NCBI RefSeq assembly: GCF_014633365.1
Contig: NC_068344.1
Coordinates: forward strand, 7,641,669-7,705,668
Length of the DNA: 64,000 nt
Direction: 5' to 3'
Source of the DNA: Diospyros lotus
Lineage: Eukaryota; Streptophyta; Magnoliopsida; Ericales; Ebenaceae
The position numbers were made by a program, and so were the translations under genes. Shown here piece by piece: positions 25,299 to 37,670 of this stretch. The notes beneath the pieces are model-generated. The model was not told the origin of the DNA, did no database searches, and saw nothing but the letters and a program-made list of their open reading frames with translations. Position 1 is the first letter of the stretch. The number at the start of each line of letters is the position of its first letter.

Positions 25299-28200
25299 TA
25301 AATAACTGTAAGGGTAGAGCTGACGGAGATATTTATACTTATGCCATTAGCCATTAAAATATGTACGCGACCGACAATCGTCGATCCTTTAGGACTTAGG
25401 AGTCTGATTTCGTAGCGAGGCAGTGGGTTTATGTATTCTTAATTAATTTGTTTACGGCTGTTGCGAGAGCGTGAGGTGGGCTTGGAAGTCGTGAAACCAA
25501 AATGTGATGGCGACTGGAAAAGCTGACGCGTGTGCATGTGTGTCAGAAGAAGGGTAATTAAGAGAAGATTCTTTCTTGCTGCGGGGGGGGATCGAACACG
25601 AGGCGCAGTCCGCACGTTGTGCGGTGCAGTCGTTTCTGTGGTGGTCCCCCCCCCCCATTTTGGTTAAAAATTAAATTAATTTATATTTAAATTTTTTATA
25701 GTTTGAGTTTTTTTTTTTTTTAATTTGTTGTGATTTTAAAAATATTTAAAAATTTTCTGTGACGTGGGTTTTTTTTGCAAAACTATTTGATCACTAATAC
25801 TGTTAATTAAATTTTAATTTAATTAAAAATAAAAATAAAAAATAAAAAGAAGTCATCAACAATGAACTCTAGCCGCTAAAATCCTTTTCCAGTGGGCTCA
25901 CCATTGACTAAAATTGGGCTCATCCGTTACGTTGGAAGATCAAAACCTATTACTAGTGGGTTCGTTGGCAATCACAACTAAGAAAGGGGAAGAAAAAAAA
26001 GAAAATGACAAAGACATTTGAAATTGATAAAGATAAAAAAAAATTATTTAATTTGACTATTTCTTTAATTTGAAATTGGTGAAAGTCGAAGAATTAGCAT
26101 TCATTTGATTCGGTTCGGTTGCTTATTCAAAATCTTTAATCTAAAATCAATGATAGATGAAGAAGTTGTAATCATCCTATTTTGATCAAATGACTACTAC
26201 TTATTCGTCTTCCACTTATTTGATAATGGGCATCTACTTCTTCAAATTGGACAATCGTTACTTTTTTTTTCAATTGATTTCGTATAAAAAATAACTATTT
26301 CTTCTCCTTTCATTGATTTCGATCAGACTACTACATCTTCTTCTTCTTTTTCTCTTTCCTCCTCCTCTTTCTTATTCTTATTCTTCTTCCCTTAGGGCTA
26401 TTTTACAGCTCTTCTGGCCGGCCAACTCTCCTTCCAATGCTGAGTTTCTAGTTTAGTACCTTGGAGTTTGACAGTTTGCTCCTACTTCAAGCTTCCTAGT
26501 GGAATGGGGGTTGTCTCAATCGACGAGAGGATTTCATGAATTGACGATTTTCCCCTCCCCTCAAGGTTGTTCTGCATTTGTCTCTAGCCTCTTTCCTTAC
26601 TAAAGTGCTTGTTGCCATTACCTTGTGTCAATTGTATTTTCTTTGTGTTTGTTTTCTACCTCATATGTTTTTTAGGCTTGTTCTAGTGTAGTTTGTTGTT
26701 CCTTGTATTATATGTGTTATGTTGTATTTGTGCTTTGTATTAAGCGAGGTATGCCCTAGCTATATGTTCTAGACGCTTTACGATTTTTCTTTTTTAATGA
26801 ATGTATTATTTATAAAAAAAAAAGATAATAGAGTAAACAAACTAATATGTTCGGTGAACAACTCATAAATAAACTCAGTTTGGGCTCATTTATATTTGCT
26901 TATTTAGTAAATAAACGAATTCAAAAAAAAATAATTTAGAATTCCTTTAATAAATGAGCCTAGCTTAAATAGAAACTTGTCTAGCTAAGTTTTATTCATA
27001 AAAAAATTCATTTATAATTCGTTTAAAATTCTTGTTTATCCATTTAGCAAGAGAGATAGAGAATGTGTGTGTGTAAAATGTTTTAGGGTTTATTTTATTT
27101 TTTTCTTCGTTTGATATCTATGATTTTGTTAAATAATATTATTGTATGAACTATTCATTAAGAAAATAAAAACAATTCATCTATAATTGATTGTATTTTC
27201 GCTCGTGAACAAACTTATTTTTTTTATTCATGATTAGGGTTTTAACTTCTTATTCTTTAACAAGCTCAATAACTTATTCATGAACGAACTCGATAACTTT
27301 TTGTTCATGAATACACTTGATAACAAACCTAAATTCAAATCATTTAGCTTAAACTAGTTGAGCTAGAATATAAAAAAGTGTTCAAGCATAGAGTTCAAAC
27401 ATCCTTACGAAGGTTGACTCATAAACAAGTTGTTGGGGGCGTGTTTTAGAAAAATCAAAGTCAAAAATTCAAAAATCTTAGTAGCATCCTGTTGAGAAAT
27501 TTGTATTTTAATTTATGGAGAAAATAATCTTGAAAAACATCTGTTTAGTAAAATTAGTTTATAGATGATTTTCAAAATATTTTATAAAAGTCTTTTTATA
27601 TAACCTCGTACTTATGTAGTTATATATGTTTTTGATAAAGGAGTATAAAGCTAATAAAAATATCTTTCTTTAAATTGGAGAACTTCAGGCTCATATATTT
27701 TTATATTGACAAACGGTGGACAATTTTTGGTAAATGTCGACATTATACAGTCATTTTCAATATTTTTTTGAACTTACGTAAAAATAACTGAGACCTAAAA
27801 TTTGTCCCGTCACTAGTTCAATAGAATGGTAGACTAGTTTTGCTGAAAGACCAAAAACTGTTAATAGTTTTAACAAATCGATAGATAGTTTTACCTTACT
27901 TTGACAACCCAAAATTTAAAGGCACAAACGATCGACAGTTTCACTAACATGGTCAATAGTTTTATTTTTAAATAGAGTATTCATGATATGGAAAATATTT
28001 TGACAACACATTTGATATCAAAACAAATACAAAAGATTTGATTTCAAAATAAGTATAAAAGATTTTGCATACATTGAAATCATGTTTAATCCTTTAGCAT
28101 TGCTTGGATATTTTATTTTCAATTTCTTTCAATTTCTAAAGATAAAATGTAATTTATTTTCAAATGCCAAATATATAAAATTTTTCATTATCAAAGAAAA

Positions 28201-30152
28201 ATAATAGGTTTTTGTGTTGAAAATAACTAAAATAATTGAATTGACCGAATTTATAAAATGACAACCTTTTTTGCTCAAGTGCGAGCATTGAAGAAGAAGA
28301 AAAGAAAGAAGTAAGAGCACAAGTTAAAAGATTGAAACTTCATCTTCGACCTTTGCCCTCCTTTGTCCTTCCCTTTCAACGTTTGACCGACGACCGTCAT
28401 CCCTATCCCCCATCGATCATCGTCGTCTTCATCTTCCTATTTGTTCTGGCCTGTGATCTACGAGTTGAATGCAGAACCGAGTCCTCTTCGCCTTAGCCCA
28501 TCAACATTGTCATCCTTATCTTCCTCTTTGCTTCGACTGAAGACCCGCAAGTCATGACTGAAATCGACCTACCCTTCCCCTGCTCTGATCGATGACCCAC
28601 AACTAGCCCATCATTCCCTGTTCTCTTTGTTTCAACCAATAACCCACATAGGTGAATTTCAGTTAAGGTTTTTAGGTTTTTTTTGGTGGTTTTCGATTTT
28701 ATTGGTTTCTTCACTTTTTTCAGTTTGTCATGTTTTTCAAATTTTTGTATTTGCTCAATTTATTTGGTCACTTCAGTTTTTTCAATTTTTATTTTGTTCG
28801 ATTTTTTAATTTGTTCGATCAGTTCAATTCAATTCTTTAAAACAATTTGATTTTTTTAGTTGTTGGATTTTGGTCAATTTGGTAATTGAACTATCCATTT
28901 CTACACCTCTACAATCTCGATCACTTACTTTTTTTTCTTTAATTAAAAAATAAAATTAACTTTTGCATAAAACAAATATACATGCATACACATACAGATA
29001 TACCTGCACATGTATATGTGTAGAAACATATAGTTAATTTTTAGAAACTATTCTTTATGCTAAAATAAAAAATTTATATTCTTTTGAATTATATTTTAAC
29101 ATGTAAACCAGAATTGGAATATAAGATTAAAATATTTTTTTTGTGCAAAGTATAATCGGAGTGACGGTAGATGGATAATAATAATAATAATAATAATATT
29201 TATTTCTAAATTAATGAAGGGCGTCGAAAGTTAATACATATCTTGAATGACTTTAGGATGAATTCGGCTCCTCTCATGTTACTAATTTATTAAAGTCTAA
29301 ATCTTAGACTAAGAAAGGAGGGCTAGGATTTATCAAGAAAATATATTTCAATGATGAATTAAATCCTAACTCTCAATTCTTAATTAAAAAGTTATAATTT
29401 AATTAATATGATATCTCGTGGGGGTAACATGAGAAAAAACTGGATTCATAAGGGATAATGGCACGGTGACTCAAGAATTTCGCAAATTTGTCGTCGCGTT
29501 ACACTTTGATTAATTTAAATAAATAAAAATATTAAATATTAAAATTTGCTGACCTTTTTGATAGGATTTGAATTTCCCTAAACCATTGGTCTCTTAGATC
29601 ACTTACGAACCGCTAGCATGCAAATGTGTTGTATCTCCATTTGAATTGACTCAGTCACGCTTCTTATTGGATTTATAAGGACAAATATCAAATGACACTT
29701 ACTAAAGGAGAATGTTATGTTATTTGTATTAGATAATATAATATTTATTTAATGCGGGTAAAATGAGAGGGAGCGTAGGCCTACGCAGCAACCCTCCCCC
29801 CCCCCCCCAACCAAAACACCCCATACGTCCTTTCTTTACGTGTTCACGTTGAACAAATCTGATGCGAGTAGAAGAACAAATTTTCTTGAGTAAATTGACG
29901 ATATTATCTTTGACATATAAAAATATTAGGATGAAGAATTTTTGAGATTTGATTAAAAAAATTAATTACATATAAGTTTTAAAAACTAACTTTTTTTTTT
30001 TAATTTTATTGACCGTGCGACACTTTCTTTCTTACAATTATATTACCATTGTTAAATTTTTTAAAATAACTAAAATACTCTTAAATCTAGGAGGTGTTGA
30101 AAATTAAGTCGTCGCGGCCAGACTCGAGCCCTTCCAAACCTAGCATTGTTAT
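25299..30152. other. Gene-less region with old repeats
   Basis: AT-rich with no supported gene. Contents noted: an odd G8/hairpin/C11 block at 25583-25656; a possible LINE tail ending near 26822; a stretch at about 26830-27420 rich in CTCATAAA and GTTCATGAA words like degenerate hAT-related repeats; a GC-richer island at about 28330-28660 without a gene; an (ATA)n run at 29174-29199; and a C13 run at 29796-29808 just after a 14-bp palindrome. Confidence 0.5.
26400..26822 (+). mobile_element. Possible L1-type LINE 3' end
   Basis: A T/G-rich, AT-poor stretch ends in TTTTTTAATGAATGTATTAT then TTAT and a run of ten or more A (to 26822), which resembles the 3' tails of plant L1 LINEs. There is no reverse transcriptase coding sequence and no target duplication found, so the 5' limit is a guess. 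Confidence 0.3.
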
Positions 30153-30772
30153 TGTTGAACCTGTTTGAATATCCGAAACCAAACACCCACAAGATCGAAA
30201 CAAACAGATACACAAGAACAATAAAGCAACGCTTACACACGCATACAAAGAGACGGAGTAGTTTACGTGTTCGGATTCAAAATAGAATTCTACTCACGGC
30301 AGGGGCTTTCGACCCCTAATCAATCCACTAGATCCGAGCAACAAGATTACACAAAATAGGATTACAATAATCCAAACCCTATAAACTGAAAAAACCCAAC
30401 TTACAGTGATATACGATGCAAATAAAGAAGCACAAACTTGCAATCTCAGCAAGAATCAAGAGCACTCTCAGAAGCATCGATTGTTCACACACAATACATC
30501 AAAAATACATAGAAGGGATCAGATTTCAGAGTTAGGGTTTCTATAACAAAGGGCGAGAGAGAATGAGAGAGTGAGAGAGAGCAGAATACTTTCTCCTTAT
30601 ATCCGTCCGCATATATATATGTGGGCAACCAAGTGATGCAAATCAACAGACATGCTGCCACCTGTCATCAGCTTTAAACTAAAGTTAAATAACAACACAT
30701 ATATATATATATATTTTTCACATAAAACATATAGAAAGAAATTTGCAACCTATTTGAGACAAATATCTAACA
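30153..30772 (-). mobile_element. Ty1/copia-type solo LTR, 620 bp
   Basis: On the plus strand it starts TGTTGAACC and ends TATCTAACA, flanked by a perfect 5-bp duplication GTTAT (30148-30152 and 30773-30777). TATA-like sequences on the minus strand (30597-30620), followed by a GA/CT-rich leader and an AATCCGAACACG-type U5 part, place its sense on the minus strand. No internal domains remain. Confidence 0.85.
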
Positions 30773-32334
30773 GTTATTGGGTTTCAACCCAAATCCAACC
30801 ACCTCAGATTTCAATCAAAACTATAAAAAAAATCAAATAAGAAATCATAAAAAACCAATCTAAACAATGATCATGAAAAACAAATCAAACCCATCAATCA
30901 ACAAATAAGAACCACAAAAAAAATATCAAAGAAGAAATGCAAACACTCAATGCACCAGTTGTCTGGATATCTAGGGACAAGAGCAATATCAAATCGAGAC
31001 AAACTTTGAATATTAAATGTAACCTCAAAATAACAAAAATCAAAATCGGCCAACGAGACAATATGAGATAAGCTAATCTAAAATCGATGGACAAGAATCA
31101 TGAACTCAAAACCCTATATCTAGAATCAAAAACCCATTGCAAACAGGTTTTTAGAACCCAACGAGAGAGAGAGAGAGAGGGAACATAAGAAGCAGGACTT
31201 GTCGTTGGTGAAGTTGCAGTCTCAGACAATAACAATGAGGTCCCTATCGCGGATTATGAATATTTTGCTTTGCTTTGCTTTGCCTCCCTTTCCACTCTCT
31301 CTCTCCATTGCCGACACCAATACAAAGTGTACCTTCAATTACTCGCGGTGCTACCCGCTAGTTCTATAAATGCTTGGGCATGCATGATGAGGCATCACCA
31401 AAGGGGTAACATTACTTAATCTTCCTAGAAGAACACTTATTCATGGCCCACCACGTGTCCTTCTCTCAAAGATTAAAGCAGTCACACCTATCTTCTCACT
31501 TAAGGAGATAACTTAATGGATTTACTCTCACATCTCAATTGGGAAAGATTTGAAATGGGCATACTGGGAGATTCATTGTTAACTTGATCCGAATCATAAA
31601 TTTTTTCATCAGGCCGTAATTACTAAGGCAAGAAATTTTAAAGATAATTTTGACTATCTTGTCTCACCTAAACTTATATAAAAAATCTAACTCATTTGTC
31701 CCTAGAGCATGGCGTAAGTGATGAATTTCTTAAATTTCTTTAAAAGTGACGACGATTAACTCTTGATAGGGCAGAAATATCCTATTCAGTGAAGACTAAC
31801 CACGTGTTTGTTTGAAAGTGTATAAACTTGTGATCACATCCGATTTATTCGGAGGCCAAATCAAGGAGGAAGACCAGTCTTCTTTGAGATTAGGTAGGCG
31901 AACTTTGAACACTTAGATCATAAAAAAAAAAAAAAAAAAAAAATCTAACTCATCTAGCCTATTATATATCACTTAGTAGTGCGCCTTACTTATTTGAATA
32001 TCAAATGCTAAATTAGGGATCCAACATTATTTGTTCTTGCAAGTACTCCAGTCAAAGCAGATTCTCGGTCCCAAATCGTCATCAGCCATGTTGAATTGTA
32101 GAAAATATTTTTTATTTTTTAACTTTAATTTTCTAATATTTCAACTATGAATTTGGAAACATATTTTTGAAAATGAATGCTATAACTTTTTAAAACATAA
32201 AATATTAAAATATATTTAACTATAAACTTTAAAATTAAAAATTAAAAACATTTTTCAAAATTGAATAAGAGCTTAATATTTTTCTTTCTTCTATGCAAAA
32301 CTACTTAAAAGATATATACCATTAGATTCTCGAT
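30773..32334. other. Gene-less region
   Basis: No supported gene. The frame at 30894-31094 minus has no domain. A 44-codon plus-strand frame at 31235-31369 has a hydrophobic N-terminus but no other support. A run of 23 A lies at about 31921-31943. Confidence 0.45.
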
Positions 32335-32938
32335 CGTACCAGCCTGATTCGACCATATGCCATTAGATTCTAGATCGTACCAGCCCGATGTGACCATAAG
32401 CCACGGCCCAGTCTCATCCCCTAGCCCAATCTCGGCCCATGTCCCACGACCCAGTCATGTCCCTTGGCCTAATCTCGGCCCTTAGCCCATGGTTCGATCT
32501 TGGTCTCTAGCTTGATCCTGACCCTGCGCCAACCTACAACAACATCATTACAGTCGCATGTTGGGTACTCGCATGCTCGTTCAAAATCACATCCTCATTA
32601 ATGACAGATCTTATCCTCATTAATGGTGGATTCCATCCACATTAATAAGGGTCTCGTTGGCACCATGCTATCACTTGGAAGCCTCAATCGGCCTTGAATA
32701 CCCAGTCTTATCACCCTGCAAACACACAACACACATGTATGCCCCCTCCTCCTATATGAACCAATTCTCTTTAGAGTCAAGATATGTTCTCTTTCTAAGC
32801 CTACCCATACTTTGCCATTTTACTCCCTTACTCACTGGAGCATTAGAGTACTTGCAGGTGCCAACTGTCCCCCGACGGATTGATTGCCAAAGCCCGTCCC
32901 TCGCCACTGCAGGCCTATCTTCGACCGTTCCTTTAGCC
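32335..32938 (+). mobile_element. 5' LTR of decayed Tat-type Ty3/gypsy element
   Basis: About 600 bp that align with 45571-45664 plus 48342-48806. Shared landmarks are GTACCAGCC near the start, CCTACAACAACATCATTACA in the middle and CAAAGCCCGTC near the end. The first 80 bp carry a local duplication of GATTCTMGATCGTACCAGCC, so the exact start is unclear. The right end runs straight into pol sequence with no leader or gag, so the element has a large internal deletion starting at this LTR. Confidence 0.7.
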
Positions 32939-32948
32939 AGAGGAAGCT

Positions 32949-34218
32949 TTGGACTCGCCCACTATTGACCTAACCGATGTTCAAACCGTGGAGATAGCAC
33001 TAGAATTCTGGAGGTCCTCTATCATCCGATTCATACAAGATGAGGCACTTCCCGCCGGCACGGAGGAAGCTAGGAAACTCAAAAAGTTCGCCTGCTTAGA
33101 GATCAGCTATATAGAAGAGGCTCTCCCACACCGCTCCTCAAGTGTGTCAACACCAACCAGTCCACGTACATCATGGCCGAGGTACATGAAAGGGTGTGTG
33201 GAAGCATTCTTAGAGGACGATCCCTGGCAGCAAAAGTGTTAAGAGACGAGTATTATTGGCCGACAATGAGAAACGATTGCCTAACCTACGTGAAGCATTG
33301 TGACAAATGCTAGAGGTCGCAAGTGCACATCATTCCCCACCAGAAGAGCTCTATAGCCTCAGTAGTGCTTGGCCCTTTTACAAATGGGGGATAGACATCC
33401 TTGGGCCTTTCTTGATTGCCTTAGGATAACTCAAGTTCATGGTAGTGGTAGTCGATTATTTCACCAAATGGATCAAAATAGAACCCTTGACCACTATCAC
33501 CGCTGAAAAGATAAAAAATTCATCTGGAAGAACATCATCTGCTAGTATGACTTGCCCGGACTGCTCAGTTCGGACAACGAAACTCAGTTCACAAACAATA
33601 AACTTTAGAAATTTTGCAAAGAGCTCGGCATCCACCAAGTTTTCATCTCGGTCGAGCACTCACAGACCAATGGCTAAGCCGAAGATGCTAACAAAATCAT
33701 CTTAATCAAATTGAGGAAACGACTCGATCAAGCCAAGGGTGTATGGACGGAAGAGATCACGATAGTGTTATGGATATACCACACAACTTAAACTTATACC
33801 TTGGAAACCCCCTTTCGGCTAACTTATGCGTCTGAGGCCATGATACTGGTAGAAGTCGGGAAGCCCAGTCCTAGGCGCCAACACTTTCAGGATGACCCCA
33901 ATAACGAAGACCTAAGAGCCGACCTTGATCTCATCTAGGAGATCCAAGACCAGGCCTACATTCGTGAGCAGGTTTCCAAACAAAGGAAGGCTCGAACATA
34001 CAATAAAAAGGTTAAACCTTGAAGATTCCAAAGAGACTTGGTCCTAAGAAAGATTGAAGGCCCAAGGCAACGATTTGGACAAGGGAAGCTCGGTGCCAAC
34101 TGGGAAGGCCCTTACTAAGTCACTAACAACATCGGCAGCAGAGCTACGACCTGGCCAAGCTCTTGGGACAGCCCTTGCCCAGATCATGGAACGCAGCCAA
34201 CCTGAGAAAATTCTATAG
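32949..34218 (+). pseudogene. Tat-type pol remnant: RNase H-integrase linker and integrase
   Basis: A decayed piece of Ty3/gypsy pol. From 32949 one frame encodes the linker before integrase (TVEIALEFWRSS, ARKLKKFACL). From about 33210 the integrase begins, with YYWPTM and a Cys pair HCDKC. The catalytic core shows WGIDILGPF with the first Asp and VVDYFTKWI. In another frame it continues with SDN, then TNG followed by a stop and AE, where the catalytic Glu should be. A C-terminal part with RQRFGQGKLGANWEGPY follows. At least five in-frame stops (for example near 33312 and 33427) and several frame changes make it non-functional. The family is Tat/Retand-like, judging by these motifs and by the antisense ORFs and tandem repeats downstream. 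Protease, reverse transcriptase, RNase H and gag are missing. Confidence 0.8.
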
Positions 34219-34380
34219 CTAAACAACTATTTTCTTGTATCACTCAATTGAACACACTTCACTTAATCAAGGCAGTTACTTTTATTTGTTATTAATCATG
34301 TCCTTACAAGGGTCCAAGCCCAAATTTTCTTATTTCTTGTCAACATTCAGAATCCTCACACCATATAGGTGCCAGCTGAC

Positions 34381-34683
34381 CTCGAGTCTCTTCGGTCTCG
34401 CTAAGCTGTGCTGCCAGAACAAATTGATGTAGTTAGTCTGTTCCCAAGTGCCCGGGTCTATCCCGGCGGTCGAACCTCGAGGACTTCCCCCGTCCAAGCG
34501 ATGCCTTGTATCAAACGGGCACCGAAGGATCTCGAGTCTTCTAGGTCTCGCCAAACCGTGTTGTTGGAACAAACCAATACGGTCAGTCCGCCCCTAAGTA
34601 CCCAGGTCTATTCCGACTGGTGGATCTCGAGGACTTCCCTCGTTCGAACCATGCCTTATAACAAACAGGCATCGACACTAACA
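34381..34683. repeat. ~150-bp tandem repeat, 2 copies
   Basis: Two head-to-tail copies of about 150 bp start at CTCGAGTCT (34381 and 34531). Both contain CTCGAGGACTTCCC and a CTTRTAWCAAAC word. They lie just after the Tat integrase. Confidence 0.8.
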
Positions 34684-34936
34684 GACCTCGAGTAAACTTG
34701 GTCCCTTTCTAATATAGCCTTGTATCAAACGAGCCTTGGAAGACCTCGAGTCTTCTAAATCTCGCTCCGACCTCGAATAACCTTGGTCCCTTTCTAATAT
34801 AGCCTTGTATCAAATAGGCATTGGCAGATTGAGTCTTCTCGCTCTCGCCTTGACCTCGAACAACCTCGATCCCTTTCTAATATAGCATTGTATTAAACAG
34901 GCATTGGCAGACCTCGAGTTTTCTCGGTCTCACCTC
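34684..34936. repeat. ~85-bp tandem repeat, 3 copies
   Basis: Starts at 34684, 34769 and 34852, with a partial fourth at 34937. Each has CCCTTTCTAATATAGC followed by a CTTGTATCAAA word. The unit is related in wording to the 150-bp array on its left. Together they form a variable 3' region as known in Tat elements. Confidence 0.8.
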
Positions 34937-36595
34937 GACCTTGAGTTGTCTTGGTCACTCAATCTGCAACCTTAGGAAATTTAAACAAACACTATAAAGT
35001 AAAGAACAGAAGGTACAAGGTACTCAGGAATTCCTTATTTTATTACTCACACTTTATTTTATTCAAGTGTTAACAAACCAAAAGCCACCTCGATCTTGTA
35101 AAATCGCGCCTCACATTGGGCAGATCCAGCAACCCCGACTCGCCCAGCGCTTATGCCAACCAGGGCATTCGAGCAAACAATATAAAACAAAGAAAGAACA
35201 TAAGCTACAAGGTATTCAAAAAATTCTTCATTTCATTACAAAATACAATCAAGCTACAAAAATTCTTCACTTCCCTACATTCTTGATAATCAACTTACAA
35301 CACTACAAAGATGCGACCAAGCTAGCCCTCTAGCTCACGATAATCAAGCTATAGCACAACAAGGCCGACACAGCTGTTGAACACGCGCCATCCACAAAGC
35401 GCCCATAGCATATCAAGGTAGGCGGGTCCCCCGGCCTCAACTATGCCTTGTGGGTAGAACCAACATGATTGGAGGCCAACAAACAGGAGTAAGAATAACT
35501 CCCAAGGTGGAGGAAGGAGGTAGCTGGTCCCATACCCCAGCGGGAAACCTCGCCATGCATAAAGGTTGCGACTACCCAACCAGGTGGTTAGAGATCTGCC
35601 AATAGAACGACCCCTCCCCCACAATAGAGCTATAGAATTCCAAGGAGATCTGCCAAGATCCCTAGAGTAAGTTCCACGAAACACAACCACCCCAGCGTGA
35701 GGGCAGACCCGTAACCTAGATTTCCATGGAAGGGAGGAGGGCTAGAACAACAAAGGGTTAAGAATAAGCCAACCCTCATACCACGCTCATCCAAAACCAC
35801 CAACCCTATTACCGCCATCACCCCAAATCACACATTTTAGTACTATTTTTTCCCAAACACGCCTAACTTCGACCATGGGTACAACAATTAACCCTATAGG
35901 CATTGCTATGAGCTGATAGGGCCTCAATTTGATCGACATTCTCGACCCTTAAACCCTAAGGCTTCTCAGAAAGTAAAAGGTACCCAAGAATAACTATACG
36001 ATGAGCGAAAGCAAAGGTGGAATCCTCCCCTTTATAGGCATTGTAAAGAGCAACGAATAGACGATCGTCCTCCACTTTTACATACGATCCCGCCATGTGC
36101 CCTGACATTAATGCTCTATATCTGGTAGCCAAAGAGCCACTGTTACAATAGGGCCACGTACCCAAGCAATTAGTATCCTAGCCTAGGGAAGCGGCGGACC
36201 ACGTACCCATGTACCCATTGCAGCCACTGCATTTGAAAACATCGTTTCACCTTCATAACCACGCACTTTGGACTCTGTGTCACACGTGCACTCCAAACAC
36301 AGCACTCAGACTACCACCCTCAGGCAACCCGAGAAAGACCGAGCGTAGAACACAACCACTTTGTACCTCACTTGCTAACCTGTCGGCTTTAGTCTACCTC
36401 TAGGTGCTCAGGTCTACCTCAGTGGGCAGAACTCAAGTCTATCCCAATCTTGAAAAATCAATTGCAAAGAAAACAGGACGAAAAAGAAAGAGTTATAGGA
36501 GCCAGAACATGCCCTTTTATTTGATACTAAAGAAAAACACCTACACCATTTACACAATATGATAAAGGGAAAATCTAAGCGAGAATAAGCAAAAG
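34937..36595. other. Non-coding 3' region of the Tat element
   Basis: Short open frames on the minus strand (35349-36165) have no recognised domain. The wording resembles the stretch around 43380-43860, so it may be a further diverged repeat unit of the region downstream of pol. The last five bases, AAAAG (36591-36595), are the target duplication of the next LTR. Confidence 0.45.
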
Positions 36596-37670
36596 TGTAA
36601 TATCCCAAATTTTTAAAAAGGCTCAAGAGTAATTTTAATGTGGGCCATAGGTGAAATTATCAAAATATTTGGGACTTAAGTATAATTTATTACAATTATC
36701 AGTACCGAATCGACTGTAGGGAGTGCCCTGGAGTGTAAATGTTTAAGAAAAATGATATGGTCTCGATGAGCATTCTAATGTAGGATTTATGATATTAAAA
36801 GACATTAAAATCGAGTCAGTTTTTGATACAAATTCAGGCTGAAAAACTAAATGATCGTAGGGGACTCCCGCGAAGTCAACAAAATCCTGAAGGAGTTTCA
36901 ATTTTTTGTAACAATCAACCTTGAAGTGGGTTCAGGATGAAACAAAGGTCCGGTGAGGGAGCAAAGCCGAAATCGTCCATATCAAATAAGATTTAAGTTA
37001 TTAATTTTGGATTTTATTTATCGTAACACCAATTAATTTGGTGTTTGAGGATGTAATTGCAATTAGAGAATTGCCCAAATAATATAAGGATGAAATTTGA
37101 ATTTAAATGTGTAATTTATTATTATTATTATAATGTAATATATCATTATATATATGTATACGCACATATATGAGGTCATGCCTCTGCAATTCATAGCTAT
37201 GCCTTGCAACTCCATGCCCTGCAAACGTTATGGTTGCAATGGTGTGATCTCCACGTAACACGAGATGGGCAAGGTAGTGAGATTAGCCTACAAATAAAGG
37301 TAGAGTTTGAGAGAAATGAAATCGGAGGAGGAGGCAGTGACCGCGAGCAAGCAGCGATCGAGAGAGATGGCTAGGTAGTGAAGGCGTCTAGAGGTCACGT
37401 TGGTGGCAACAACGACTGGCAGTGAGGTCGCGGCAAGCACTGGTGGCATGCGTAGTGGTGGTCGACGACTAGAGTGGCTAGGCGCGACCATAACAGTCAT
37501 GGCCTTAAGCTCTCAACTATTAGGAAACACCAAGCGACGGATAGCAGAGGAGTGGTGATGGCCGCAGGGGCGGCGGGTGGTCCAGCAAGGCCAACGGTGG
37601 TTGATGAAGGGCCAAACAACGGTGGCTGTGGGGATGGTGTGCAGGCAGTGCATGTAGGAAGCAGGGAGGA

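Noticed and set aside
29560..29660. Possible SINE or tRNA-like box on the minus strand
   Set aside because: One B-box-like word only, no tail and no flanking duplication.
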